From Druceiella hillmani (taxonomy: Eukaryota; Arthropoda; Insecta; Lepidoptera; Hepialidae): a DNA stretch of 64,000 nt. Shown here piece by piece: positions 23,030 to 37,972 of this stretch. Location: positions 9,031,501-9,095,500 of the forward strand of contig JAYKKI010000090.1 of the NCBI GenBank assembly GCA_039881145.1, written 5' to 3'. A program made the position numbers and the translations under genes. How positions within the stretch are numbered: the stretch's first letter is position 1; every line of letters begins with the position of its first letter. Under the pieces are notes generated by a model. It was given only the letters and a program-made list of their open reading frames with translations. It was not told the origin of the DNA and ran no database searches.

Positions 23030-26000
23030 AAATGATAAGGTACATTATCCTCACATATGACGAACATGAGGATTATGGGGCAAATTTTTAATGAATGGTA
23101 TCTTCGACCATTCATCGAATCCCGCGTAGGTGAAAATCTAGATACAAGCCAGTATTATCCTACATTTCGTTGTAACCAAAAAACCCGCGTAACAAATTGC
23201 ATAAATTTGAGTGGGATGTTTTCTGATTATTAATTGAAATAGAGACGATTTACCATATTAGGTTCGGATGTATACATGCACACTAAATTGCAAATACAAT
23301 ATTTGTGTACACGTTACCAAATTTGCGGATGGCTTTATGTACGACTCCTCTTTGTAATCAATAATTAAATTTAACAAATATCTTTGCATATATAACGACA
23401 TATATGAATAGCATGGGAGGTGATACGTATAGTCCCATTGATGTCTTGTGGAATATTTAAAACTAATTATCTTTCAAAAATAACCACAAAATGATTATCG
23501 CGGATGCATATGTCTTATTTACGTTCCTATTGAGTCTGAATAAAAAAATTATTGGAATAGAATGGAAGTAGTCATAAAATATGTTACCCTAATTCTCTCA
23601 CAACAATGTAGTATAGATTAAAAAAAATTATATTAACAATGTTCGAACTTCAGATCTAGTTTACATAGAACTAATATATACCTTTCTGTGAAAATTTAAT
23701 CTAAATATAATAAAATTTGCTCTTTTAATTTTTATTTCAAAACCTTGGAAATGTTAATGTATATAAATAAACCTGTAAAGTACGAGTAGAACTCTTAAAA
23801 GTGTGCGAAGATTCCGTATATATTTAGGCATATTTAAACATTTAAGGCTTCATATTTCCATTAAACTGTTTACAAATAGGTACTAATATTATTTTCGTCG
23901 TATCAACATATTACCTAGTATTTCTTTAAGAGCTACAAGAATAGTTCCAATATCTCAAATTAATAATAAAATATCTCAAAAACTGTAAAATGTAGAATCA
24001 TCGTTATAGTTTTTTTAATAAAGATTAGTTAACTTTTATTGGTTTTCATTCATAAATATTATTATAGTAAATTTAGAGACAGAATGGGGGAAAGAAGCAT
24101 TTTTTATGGATTTTCAAACAATATATTTTGAGTTGCCTCAAATTAATTTCTAAAAAAAAAAGTTTTGTAAACCTTACCGCTTGGCCTTTCAACTCGTAAC
24201 TAATGTATTACATTTTCACTCGATACGTGAAAGGAAACATTTTTGTGCACATTGTTTGGTCTGCAATAAATGTTCATATCGATATTGTTAAGAGATATAT
24301 GCGGATTAAAATAGTTTAAAACTGAAAACAAATTTCAAATGTTTATGGCAACAGTTCCTGAAAAAAAACTGCCCTAAATAAAATCCTTAAAACATAATTT
24401 TAGAATTCTTATAAATAACTCTTCCATGCGATTCATTTATCTGCTCTAAAATTCCTATATAAATAATGTAGCTATTTCAACTTTCACGATTAGACGTTAA
24501 ATAGAGTTTGAGAAAAACGGCTGTGACCGACGATTAGATAAACCGACGACGTAATCTTCTAAGATTTCCACTTTTTTCCTTTTGAGATATATATTTGGAA
24601 GAAACTATATACATAACCATAACAATGTCACATAATCTTAAATAATTGTTAAACACCATTCGGGAACTACGCCACTACTACTCCAAATTATTACAAGATT
24701 TTCTGCGTAGAATGGTGCTGCTATAAAATGTTGCGACACACTCGCAATAGTAACTGTCCAAACTTAACCATAACAAATCTATATATGTCAGTCACTTTAT
24801 TTCAATAATAGCCAGATCAGTCTCAAAAGGTCGTGAATGAGGGGAAAATCCACCAATGCGAGACTAGGGCCAACGAAGTTTGTTTGCTGCAAAGTAGTAT
24901 GTATTCTGTTAGGTGTTTATTTACATTTTTTATGCAATGTTGCACTGTTTGCGTTTTAAATTAGTAATTCAAGTCTTAATTAGTAATTGAACAAAAACGT
25001 AAAAGCAAAAAAGATCATAAAGACAGACAGAACACTCGTTTGCTACATAAGATTTCGCTAACAGCTTCTAGGCCATCTACAGCTGATTAAGCATTCCAAA
25101 ATCGTTAAGACAAAGAATAGTACTTACGTCCGGCGGCTAAGTTTTGTGAGTGGAAATTGCCCTAATACCCCAATAATGTACTGAGACTACCGGACCTGAG
25201 CCGCCCTAGAGTGTTGCTCGCTTTTTCACTAATTACTACAATGTGTCATTGAATATACCAAAAAAAGGAATGTTTATTATCGTTTGGCGATATTAAAGAT
25301 GACTGCATTAATATTCATTTTTCGATATTCGTTTATGCAACTATTACTTTATCGAAGACATAATAATTGGAAAATAATTAGAGATATTGATTTATTAGAA
25401 GTTACTTCTCTACTAAAAGTATCATATATTATACCAATATTCCATCATTCATGGGAGCATCAAAATATTACTTACAAGGTTTACTCAATTTTCGTAATTT
25501 TCTTTGTATTTACAATTTCTGAAAAAGAATTACCTCACTTTATTAAGGTGAAATTTTATCGTCACGTTTATTATCATAGAATTTAAGAGGATTTACTCGT
25601 CAGTGGAATGGATATTATGAACGTCATCGTAACGATTCTTAAACTTAAAATTATGTTTGTATAAGTTAATTACTTAAAGAATTTTAAATTTCGTAATACC
25701 ATTTCGCTTCAAAGTTAGGTAAATAAAAACCATGAAACAATAAATATCGTGTGTAAAGAAATATTTTAAAAATAAAAGGAATATAAAATAATTGGTAGCA
25801 AAAAACAAAAATATTTTTTCTTTAGTTAGCCTTTTGGTTATTCCATTAGATCTAGTATGCACAAAAACTAACTCCACGTGAAAGAAGTCCCGAAGGCGCG
25901 GTCGGGAATAAATCGGGGGAAATAATCAGCATGATCAGTCAATAAATTAGGTCTTCCAACATTAAAAATGTATTTCCTCACTTAAACTATATTTTCCCTT

Positions 26001-27490
26001 ACTGCTCTGCCCCTATGTATTGTAAGGTAATGATATATATCCTATAACTCAATTTCATCAACTGTAACAATAACATCCTCAATAGAATCTAAAAATATGA
26101 CTGTTCTTCAACAAAAACATTTTTTAAATCGGGCACATTGTTTTAGAGATATACGTGATAAAAGAAAAAAAAAAAGAATGAAACCCACTATATATCAGTA
26201 CAAATTATTTTTTAATTAATTTATGATCTCGTCCATCATGATAGCAAGTAGTGTCTGCAATGTGCTCTTCAATTGATAGCGTTTCGCGAAAAAAGGGTTA
26301 GATCAAAGTCTACACAAGTAGCAATCCTAGAAAGGAATGTTAAATGCTATCAGCTATGAAATATTACGGTATTATTGGGATAATGAAATTAAAAATATCA
26401 CAATTCTCAAAACCGTCTTAAGTTTTAAGTACCTTCACAACGCAATAAATTTTTTGCCAGGTCTTAATTATATTTTGCAAAATATTTTTGGTAGAGTTAA
26501 ATTCTCGTATTCGTAAAATACCATGTCTTCTTGCAAGACAGAGTTTGTAATAAAAATAAACTACAAAACTCTTAAGTAAACGAAGTTAATAAATGGTTTT
26601 AAAAAAGGCTGGCTTCCATTCAGTATTCACCCGTGATACACTGAATACAGGCTGATCGGAATCTGCCCTGCGTATAAGAAGTTCAGTACTAGCTATAGTT
26701 TGATAGCAATTAGGTTCATAATTTTACTAATACAATTAATTTTTTTATGTGAAATTTTAAGAAGAATTGCATTAGAATAATATATAAAATATTTACGTCT
26801 TTCATGGTTCCATGCTTCAAAGGGGAAAACGGAACCCTTATAAAAACATTTACGTGTCGGTCTATGCGTTACATCCGTTTTTCCCAGAAACTTCTTGATA
26901 TAGAAACTTAAAATTCGATACTAGATCATATTAACGCGTACATAATTTAATAGCTGGTATTTTAAAGTATTTATATGGAAATTTTCCGGGAGCAAAGTAA
27001 TTAACTGAATGTTTCAAAATAGTATGACTTTGGACATATATCTACTGATGTTCCCTTTCTTTATTCCCTGCACTACTCTAAGTTATTAAAAATAAGGTTA
27101 TTAGAAGTTGCAAAAGGATTACAGGAAAACTATAGCGATTATCCTATATCCTGTTAATTTTGAAACAATCACTGTGTTTATACGCCTGTGAAAGATAATG
27201 TGAAATATTTTTAGGTGAAAAATGTTTAAATAAATAGTTTGATATACATAATTTGTATCTTCAAATGTCACTAATAGCCTAAATAAGTTCGAAACCTCAT
27301 AATTGCATTGTAATTTTTAGATTTTTTTTTCATAAAAACTATATTTAAAATATATTTAAAATCATATATAATTCATTCAAGTGAATAAATCCTAAGTGGC
27401 ATCAATGTTTTAATCACGCGTTAATAATTGTTTATATTTTAGTCTTTAATTCACATTATTATAAAAAAAAATAAATTTATGACAAGTCCT
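23030..27490. other. AT-rich intergenic DNA, no supported gene
   Basis: The longest frame, 25284-25586 (+, 100 codons), is rich in Ile, Phe and Tyr and has no motif I recognise. A minus-strand frame at 25674-25877 is similarly hydrophobic and unrecognised. A GC-richer patch at 25080-25215 has a GTAAGT on the minus strand but no convincing exon. Confidence 0.5.
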
Positions 27491-28049
27491 ATTTACCCGA
27501 CTACGGCGCAACCAAGGAAGGGTAAATAATTTTACAGCCTATTGATATACGTATAAATCTCTATATGAATATTTGATTGCAGTCCAAAAACGCTGACCCG
27601 ATTTTAGCAAACGAGGTATTAATCAGTTTGTATTTAACGTAAGAGTGTCTAAGTATAAGTTTTTAGAAACAAAAAACATTTTGGCCGACTTGCGATAAAA
27701 AAAGAGAAATAAAAAAAAAAATTCGCGTATCTTATCTAACAGGATGCCTTTCGACATATCTTTGAAAACAATTTAAGCTTTCTTCTGCCACTTTTTTCAT
27801 AAATATAAAAAAATGGCCAAGTTTGGCACAATTAATTTAAATTCAATGTTCATTATGCACCCAGTTTCGATTTCTATGTATGAAAACAAGCTATTTAAAA
27901 GAGTAAAATAAAAACAAAGCTTTAAAAAACTGAAATTCCACTACGTCGAAAAGAAAAGTCAAAAGTAGAAAAACAAGTTAGATAATCCTAATTTCACTGA
28001 AAGATAATCTTCACTGAATTGTGAAGCCTTAGGCGACGTTCAGTTTTGA
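27491..28049 (+). repeat. Unnamed interspersed repeat, copy 1 (family R2)
   Basis: Begins TTTACCCGACTACGGCGCAA and ends GACGTTCAGTTTTGA. It aligns along its whole length with the inverse of 59615-60148. Shared blocks include GTTTGTATTTAA, TTTGGC(C/T)GA, TTTTTTCATAAA, GCCAAGTTTG, ACTACGT(C/T)GAAAA and GTTCAGTTTTGA. It has no open frame or terminal inverted repeats, and may be a non-autonomous element. Confidence 0.75.
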
Positions 28050-29375
28050 AATACAAATGCTTTTTGCACTAAAACATGTAACGAGGCTAAACACTATTTC
28101 CTGTTGTTTTTGTTAGAATGTGCAAAAAAGTACAGAAATACGCCAGGTGAAAAGATTTATTTCGAATTTGCCTTTTAAGTTAATATGTTATGATAATCTG
28201 ATTTTTGTTTGTTAAGGGATAAAACTTATTTTAATTTTGATATGGAAATCTAATAATGTGATGAAATGTAAGTTATATTGAGCAAAGCAATCAATTTTAG
28301 AGAGCTCAAATTATCTAAATATTGATGGGTACTAGAATGACGTTAAATATTTTATAGAATATCTTTTATATATCTTTAATATTACCTAAAACGTCGATTA
28401 GATTATTCCCTCAATATTTGGAACTGTAACAAAATATATCAACTTGCGCCCAGCCCTAATTTGCTTTTATGCTTTAATCTCGTTACGTATCTAATATAGA
28501 CGTTAATCTAAAATAATTATTTTATTCCTTTAAAAATAGGTCTTCTAGACCTATTTTTAAAGTAATAAACTATTGTTTCAAAAATTTGTTTCACTAATAA
28601 GGATCGACCTATAGGGCTGAGGAGCTGCTGATCACGAAGAATCTAGTTACAAGACGTGAGGAAAGAGAGTAAATAGAAAAATCCACTTTATTCTCAGACG
28701 GAGAGATTTTTCTTTCTATAATAATTTAGCGTTATTTAAAATATTTTTGGAAGGTTATATACACTACTTAAGGGTGTATTTTGATTTTATGAAAACTTTC
28801 ATGTTTAAAAAGAATTACAATTATAGATGCTTTTTCAAAGGGTAATCCCTATGTCGCCCATATAAACAGAGATAAATTTGATTATCTACAAAAACACCTT
28901 TATTTTTCTTGTATGTAATTAAATAATCACATAAAGTACTTCAATGAACATAATATTAATGGAACTAGCATATTTATGATCTACTTTTAATTACTAAAAC
29001 TAGTCTAAAATGAACCCATAAGTGCTGACAACTCTGAACAAAAGCAACAAGGAACATTAATTGACACGAGTAATTACTTTATAAAGTATATGTTTGCATT
29101 TAATTGAGCATACACGTGTCTTTTTTATTGTGCGAGGGTAGCGTTAAAGTGAATAATAAATAAAATTACTAAAATTTATACTTATAAATTACTTTATAAA
29201 TTAATAATAGTTGATGTTATTTGCTTGAATTTGTCATTTGCTGTTAAAAGTAATGGAAAATTGAAAGAGCTGTGAATAATATAAAAAATAATTTATCATA
29301 AAATAATATTCATAAATATATTTTAGATTTTAAAATGTTCTTAGATTTTATAAAACAGTTACCACCAATTATCAG
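28050..29375. other. AT-rich intergenic DNA, no supported gene
   Basis: Contains the inverted repeat at 28529-28561 and nothing else recognisable. Confidence 0.6.
28529..28561. repeat. Perfect inverted repeat, 15 bp arms, 3 bp spacer
   Basis: The arms TTTAAAAATAGGTCT and AGACCTATTTTTAAA are exact complements. Confidence 0.95.
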
Positions 29376-29380
29376 ATAAT

Positions 29381-29600
29381 TGGTTTAATGAGTTCGAGAT
29401 TGGTAATAATATTCTCTGTGATGATCTGTGTGAGGGATGTCCCTTAACAGCGACCATCGAAGATCGCTACATTGCGGCTCTTGGTAAAGACCGACAACAA
29501 AGTAAACTATCAGCAGTTTTGGGCAAGTATGAGTATCGATGTGAGTGGAGTACATAAACGAGAATGAGAGAAGTCGATGCAGTATTGGGCCCATGTGTTA
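29381..29600 (+). pseudogene. Mariner-like transposase N-terminal fragment
   Basis: An open frame of 58 codons runs from TGG at 29381 to TAA at 29555-29557. It starts Trp-Phe-Asn-Glu-Phe, continues with a Gly, then Asp-Asp-Leu-x-Glu-Gly-x-Pro, then Thr-Ala-Thr-x-Glu-Asp and a Lys-Asp-Arg-Gln stretch. These match the first DNA-binding half of mariner transposases (WFxxF, DDxREGRP, the linker and helix-turn-helix start). Two arginines of the GRP/REG block are cysteines here, as expected from CGT to TGT decay. After a frame change, Tyr-Trp-Ala-His-Val-Leu at about 29572-29592 resembles the WVPH segment. The catalytic DDD region and terminal repeats are missing. The minus-strand 69-codon frame over the same DNA is its mirror. 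Confidence 0.6.
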
Positions 29601-30268
29601 GGAAAATAACAATGACGCTATTTTGTACAGAAAATGAAAAAAAGTCCTTAATGGTTTTATTTAAGTCGTCAGTATGACAAATGAGGAATTTTGTATTTGT
29701 TATAAAAAAAATAGGTTATATCTCATAATATTTCGTGAATGTTATTTCTACAGCACTCTTTCAACTAGCGAGATGATATAAAGTGAAGATTGTGTATTTA
29801 TAAAGTGAAGATTGTGAATTTACAGGCTTGAGAGGGTCTCGAAAAATTCATATAAAACATGAAAAGACTAAGGCAGATATTTATTTTGGCAACCTTCGAT
29901 ATTTTTTTGCCTAATGTCAGTCAATAGATTATTTTTAATTAATTTAAGCAATGGCTATATAAATTAGAAAAAGTTAACAGTTTTGATTAATTCTAAAATA
30001 TTATTATGTGTTAAGTTACATTTTTTATCATTTTTATTTGCAATTAACAATACTTGATATTTTAAAAATATAGTTCACATGGATTTATGAAGGTAGCTTT
30101 TTAGTTTTATGTTTTACATTTTGTTTTTTTACGTCAAAATTCTATTCACCCTTTAAGTATGCGATAGACGATCGAAGTTTCTTGCGTTACAAAATATTTT
30201 CAAATTTAAATCGTTAATAACAACGAAACTAATAATGTGTTAACAATGGTTCAACAAAACAAGGACAG

Positions 30269-30497
30269 GAAATGTTTATCGTGTAGCAGTTGTTTTGTCT
30301 ATGACGTTATTGGACTAGTGTAGACGCATGCGCGTGATTGTTACGAAGTAACGTTGTCTAAATTTACAAAACAATGGTAGCTTGAAATTGTTTATCGTGT
30401 AGCATTTGTTTTTCCCGTGACGTTATTAGACTAGTGTAGGTGTATACGCGTAATTGTTGCAAATTAGCGTTGTGTAAAGATACAAGCAATGAAATGG
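30269..30497. repeat. Imperfect tandem duplication, period about 116 bp
   Basis: Units begin GAAAT(T)GTTTATCGTGTAGCA at 30269 and 30384. They share GTGACGTTATT-type, GACTAGTGTAG and CGCG(T)AATTGTT-type blocks, diverged by roughly a fifth. Confidence 0.85.
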
Positions 30498-31588
30498 TAC
30501 TTACAGAACTCACTCTATCGGAATTATATAGGAATTCATTATAAACCCCACCGCGCACTATGCAAATTCAATTTACTCCCAAAAATAAAATATAAATTGC
30601 AAAGTGCATAATTACCTTCAAAAAGGCCGTGGAAACACTACCCAACAGCAAATCGAAAGAAACACTAAATAGAGTGCTTTAAAGACTACTTTGATAATTG
30701 ATTAAGTGGTAGTTGGTTCTTTTTTGTAATTCTAAAAACTTTCAATTTTGCTTCACGTACTATCGTTTCGACAAGAAGGTATCGAGTTATAAGTGAATAG
30801 TATTTCGAAGAAAGGCGAAACTCACTATTAGTTTAACCAAATCAATTACGGCTGTTATACGACGTAACATTTGTAATCTATAAATAATATAAATATTAGA
30901 AAGGAAAAATTAACAGAAAATATAAAAGTGATCTCTCTTTGCTTATGGCTTTAAACTATTCCCAACCATCCATAAGTAATTGATCGTTTGTAAGTTAGGT
31001 ATTTTTAGAAAATTTTTACATAGGATCACAGGCTGCATTCTGTGAATAGAAAATCACTTAATTTACTAACTAAACGCTAAGGCGAATAATAATCCTGCCT
31101 TAGTGCTTGATTATTGTCATTAAGAGTATTGTCATATATTTTTGGACGATGTAATCTAATTAATTTTTTTGTTACTTTTATCAAAGAATTAATTTTAACT
31201 TTTTTAGCACCATTAATAGTAACTAATTTAGTTATATATTAAGAAATTTAAATACTTTGTTAGTTAGTTTTTTTAAAAGCCTTCAACTTTTTAGGAATGC
31301 CATCATTTATTGAATTGTTTTAATCGTTTACTACTTATTAAAAATCTGTAATAATTGAAAAGAGTAAATGTATATAAAATATTTTAAAAAAATTTGAGAG
31401 ATGGTAATACAGAAAATAAATCATACACTTTCAAATATTGTTTCAACTCACTTGTATTTGTAACGCATGATACAAAAAAAACATTGACAGAATTTTTATT
31501 GAGTTTTTGACGTTAAAAAGTTAAGGCCAGAAATAAAATATGGTACGTTAGATTAGACTGAATACCGAGAATCTATATCCGTTTTTCT

Positions 31589-31633
31589 TAAATCTTAATT
31601 GTAACAAATAGAAATTGTTACAATTAAGATTTA
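31589..31633. repeat. Perfect inverted repeat, 19 bp arms, 7 bp spacer
   Basis: TAAATCTTAATTGTAACAA is followed after ATAGAAA by its exact reverse complement. Confidence 0.95.
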
Positions 31634-33500
31634 GAATAACAAAAAAAGAAGAAATGTTATTATTATGTTCGTCAATATTACGTATCTTATAGTTGTAAAA
31701 ATAAATTTGAATTATGTTTCTTTTATAAAACTTTAAAGAGTTAAAAAATAAAGGAATTTCTAGTTCTCTGGAAAAAACCTTAAGCCATTATGGCTTAACA
31801 TTCTAGTTGCTCCCATAGATGGTGCTAAATATAAATATATCGAAATCGGTCGTGCATTAATAGTCCATAAGATAGCTGCGGACAAAATAATTTTTGGGTT
31901 TCATTCAATTTTAATTAAATTCAAATATTTTTTTATTTACACAGAATAACATGTAGACAATATACTCAGAATATAATTGAATCAACGGCCGTTTTCCCCA
32001 CGTAGCCTTGAGCCAACGTTTCCACCCAGGTAATCATGAGGTTATTGGGCGTATGACGTAAAGCGATGAACACGCGTGGACTCAGTAGAGCTTCCTTTGG
32101 TGTATGCCTCCCCTTTTACATGGAGTGAGAGATTACGTTCGCAACAACTTGTCTATTCCAAAGTTAATTATTGTCGATTTGATGTCATCACACAAATATA
32201 CTTCATAATTCTACATTAGTTACTTTGATTTGACTCTTGAGAGATGGCAGGTAGCATATGAAGACTGTAGTTACTTTTAAATTGCGTTTATGATGTAATG
32301 AATTGAATTGAAACGGGAACTCGTAAATATAAGGTATTTAATAAATTTATTTCAATGAATCAATAAAAGCGGTTATATATTAAAATAACTATGCTCACAG
32401 CAATTGCTGAAGAAAAGTTTAAAATTTGAAAAAGTTTTCTCGTACGGTTTTCCAAAACGATTATCCTTAAAACTAATGTTTTTAAATTTCTTAACTTATT
32501 TATTTTTTGAATTCAAAATATCAACCAAATGTAAGTGCTAGAATTCATTTGTTAATTTTTCAAACCTATTAAACTTAAGATTCTTTCATATTTTTGAAAC
32601 AAGTAGAGTAATGTCGAAATTTAATTAAAAATATAATAAACCAATGTAATAACATTGTTTTATTATTTTTTACTCGATTTTTGAATGAAATTATTATGAC
32701 AAAGATAAGTTTGTTATATTTTCTCATAAGCATAGTATTGGTACTAAAGGACACTCTTGAAAGCTGAAGAGATGACTTGTTACCTTGAATTTGACAGACT
32801 TGTTTTCAATGTATTTATCGCACAGTGACTAAAAACTTTCGCATATATTTGAAACGGCTAAATCTTGATCAAAATGCGAAAAATATAAAATGAAGATTGT
32901 GTATTTATAAAGTTTTAAAGCAGTAGTTTTAGCTATTACAACTTTTCAAAATGTATTAACTCGGGAACGAATTACTACATACAAGGTATAATATATACCT
33001 CACTGTATTATATTAAATAATAAGCTATTACACTTCGATATGTGACGGGAAAATATAAACTGAAAAGATATTTTATTTTGAACCTAATTTTTTATTAATT
33101 TTAATACCGGTGGAATGAGTTTATATACTTAACAAATGTATGCTGGTATTAAACCGTATCTCTCTAAAATCTTATTGGCAGCACATTCTGGCTTTACACG
33201 GGCCACTATTAATTTAATGTTGACTTCACTATAAAATTTTATTTGAAAAACGCAAAGGTTATTTTGCAAAATAAACTCTAGAAATTGAGTCGAAGAATAA
33301 TTATTTTGTATACAGTAGAATATGAATATATGCCGCCCGGGATTTTATTCTGAAATATTCTGAAGATGATTTATATGTATATTATGATTTATATGTATCT
33401 CTAAAAATGTATACAGCGCAAGTAAATATATCCCTCCGACCTAAGTTTTAATTTTGTAGACATTAATCACGACCAGTTGTATAATTTTTACAAAACATTT

Positions 33501-33580
33501 CTAATATTGAATATATTTGGCGTTAAGAAATTAAAGATAGTAGAAATAATACTACATCACGTAGTTTCATTTAATTGCGA
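33501..33580 (+). repeat. Unnamed interspersed repeat F1, copy A (partial, rearranged)
   Basis: Carries the family core AAGTAGAAATAATACTACATC-like block (here GATAGTAGAAATAATACTAC) and CACGTAGTTTCATTTAATTG. It is preceded by TATTGAATATATTTGGCGTTA, the reverse complement of the tail seen in copy C, so the ends are rearranged. Confidence 0.7.
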
Positions 33581-34092
33581 AAACATTTCTACATTATACG
33601 TTTAAACCTTTCTAATAAATCAATCTACCTAATGTTGAAAATCAGAACAAAATTCGTTTAGTAGTTTCTAAGGAAATTGTTCATGTATAGATAGATAGAC
33701 CCAACGGCGAAACGTTTTTAAAAATATGTATTCATGTACATTGGAAACCGTTAAATAAATATTGCCTTGTAAAAGAATCTAGAAACAGCCTCAAGTATTC
33801 CTGTTCTAAAGAAACTCAGTTCCTAATAAAGCTGGGTATAATTTACATTCCACCACAGGAACTTAAATAAAATAAAATAAATTTAGACAATTATATTTTC
33901 ATGAATATTAAGGAAAAGAAAGAGCCATATAAATCATTATAAAAAAATGGCTTCAAAAAAAAATGCAAGAAGTACAAGCAATAAATTACTAAAATACGTT
34001 CGAAGCGTTTCCTTATCAATGGACTCTGGTGCTTGACTCTCAGCTCGCACGAGGCAAGGCGACGCCCGAGCGAGTATTTGACGTTTACGACT

Positions 34093-34325
34093 TGTGGTGT
34101 AGTATTATTTCTACTTTATTTAAATTCTTAACGACGACCTAGGTTTCGTTTTTTCACAGTATCTTCAGGTGGGCAATTTGTAAAGATATTTTAAATTGCC
34201 CACCTGAAAATGATAAATTATTAATAATACTAAATTACTTAGTTTCCTTTAGTTGTGAATAAAAATAAAATGAAAATTAATTTCTACAAAATCAATGCCA
34301 AATATATTCAATGTTTACGATTTGT
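34093..34325. repeat. F1 copies B: head-to-head inverted pair
   Basis: The left half (34093-34179) is the F1 head and core on the minus strand: GTAGTATTATTTCTACTTTA, then CGACCTAGGTTTCGTT. The right half (34193-34325) is on the plus strand, with AATAATACTAAATTACTTAG and a tail ending GCCAAATATATTCAATG. Where the heads meet there are 16 bp perfect arms, TTCAGGTGGGCAATTT at 34164-34179 and its complement at 34193-34208. Confidence 0.75.
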
Positions 34326-35193
34326 CTTAAGCAAAATATATTTATTCTGATAGACGGGTTTTGTCACACCACCTGTTAATTTTCCCCATATTAGTATTAT
34401 TTCGCTAAGGGTGAAAAACTAAGTTTCGAAGAGTGCAAGAGAGTAAGTTATGTGTTAAGTGTATTTACGAATCTATAAACATAATGCAACGTGTTTGTGA
34501 TTCTTTCATTCAAATATCAAATTTGATTGTAATATGGTTTCAGATTTCAATTCACAAATATCTATAATCCATGGCCATAAAGTTAGTTTAAAAAGAAGTT
34601 ATCGAAGTGTATATAAGGTTTTGATACACCCTTTGTATATATAAGGTGCGTGCGTAGTGGATGCAAACATGTTAATATCAAGGAAAACAAGAATATTAGC
34701 GATAATAGGAAAACATAAGAAAAACACTGGCGATATTAAAAAAATATAATATAGTAAAACTTAAGGAATATTTCACTTTATATCAGATAATATCATTTAC
34801 TGTTTACTCTTTAATATATGAAAATGTTATAAATGACTGAAATAATGTTGGGGTTCTTTGCAAATTTCTATCTTTGTAACCTTTTACTTCATTAAATTGA
34901 ATACAAACTTTGAATTAGTGTAAAAAGTTTAAAAAAATGTTTAAATATTAACAATGAAACGAGTCCATAGATGGATGCGTTAATTTGTTTAACCTATAAG
35001 CCGTGAAATAGGATTGAAATAATCAAAAAATTTGTTTCGAAATTTTATTGGAAATTTAACACAATACAAGGAAAATAGCGCTTCGTAAGGCCTTATGGGT
35101 GTTCGTGTGTGTACATTTGTGTGTGCGTACGCATGTGCGTGATCGTACGTAAATAAGAATCATATTTTGGAATACGAAATTTTCTTTTTGATG

Positions 35194-35356
35194 TAGAATC
35201 TTTGCTAATATCCCACCTGAAGATGTTGTAATACAACGAAATCTAAGTCGTGGTAAAGAAATTAAAGAAAGTAGAAATAATACTACATCACGTAGTTTCA
35301 TTTAATTGTGAATAATGAATTTCTACAAAATTAACGCCAAATATATTCAATATTTG
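35194..35356 (+). repeat. F1 copy C, most complete copy
   Basis: Runs GTAGAATCTTTGCTAATATC, CCCACCTGAAGATGTTGTAA, TACAACGAAATCTAAGTCGT, AAGTAGAAATAATACTACAT, CACGTAGTTTCATTTAATTG and a tail TTAACGCCAAATATATTCAA. The 81-codon minus-strand frame at 35056-35301 lies mainly in this repeat and in a TG-rich stretch, and is not a gene. Confidence 0.75.
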
Positions 35357-35404
35357 CAAACATTTTAAAGAAAGTCTTTTTTACAAGCAGTGTCTGACTC
35401 CAAA

Positions 35405-37714
<2,310 letters not shown>

Positions 37715-37972
37715 GGTGTGTGTGTGTGTGTGTGTGTGTTAATATGTGTGCGTGTCTGTGTATGCGCGTATGCGCGTGTGGGCCTGTGGGCGTGTGTACG
37801 TGGGCTTGCGGGCGTACGTGCACGTTTTTACCCGCATGCACGTAGGGGGGTGCGTGTGCGCATGCGTGCGCGTGCGCTTTTGCGTGTACGTGCGGGCATG
37901 TGTGGATGTGCGTGCGCTCGCGTGTGTGTGTGTGTGTTTCTGTGTGTGTGTATGTGTGTTGGTGTGTGTGCG
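37715..37972. repeat. GT/GC-rich degenerate minisatellite
   Basis: Alternating purine-pyrimidine (TG, CG, TGCG) DNA for about 260 bp, the most GC-rich stretch of the window. Three overlapping open frames of 68-90 codons here encode only Cys/Val/Arg/Met-rich repeats and are by-products. Confidence 0.9.

Larger units (their letters stand above)
29600..33500. other. AT-rich intergenic DNA with local duplications, no supported gene
   Basis: Holds the 116 bp tandem repeat at 30269, the inverted repeat at 31589 and a GC-richer patch at 31985-32160 that I could not identify. The phrase AAAGTGAAGATTGTG occurs twice near 29778-29815 and, with one change, again near 32889. Confidence 0.5.

Noticed and set aside
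25284..25586. 100-codon frame as a chemoreceptor fragment
   Set aside because: Hydrophobic residues come from AT-rich codons. No receptor motif, splice signal or neighbouring exon was seen.
31985..32160. GC-rich patch as an exon or LINE
   Set aside because: Stops in all frames within short distances and no family motif recognised.
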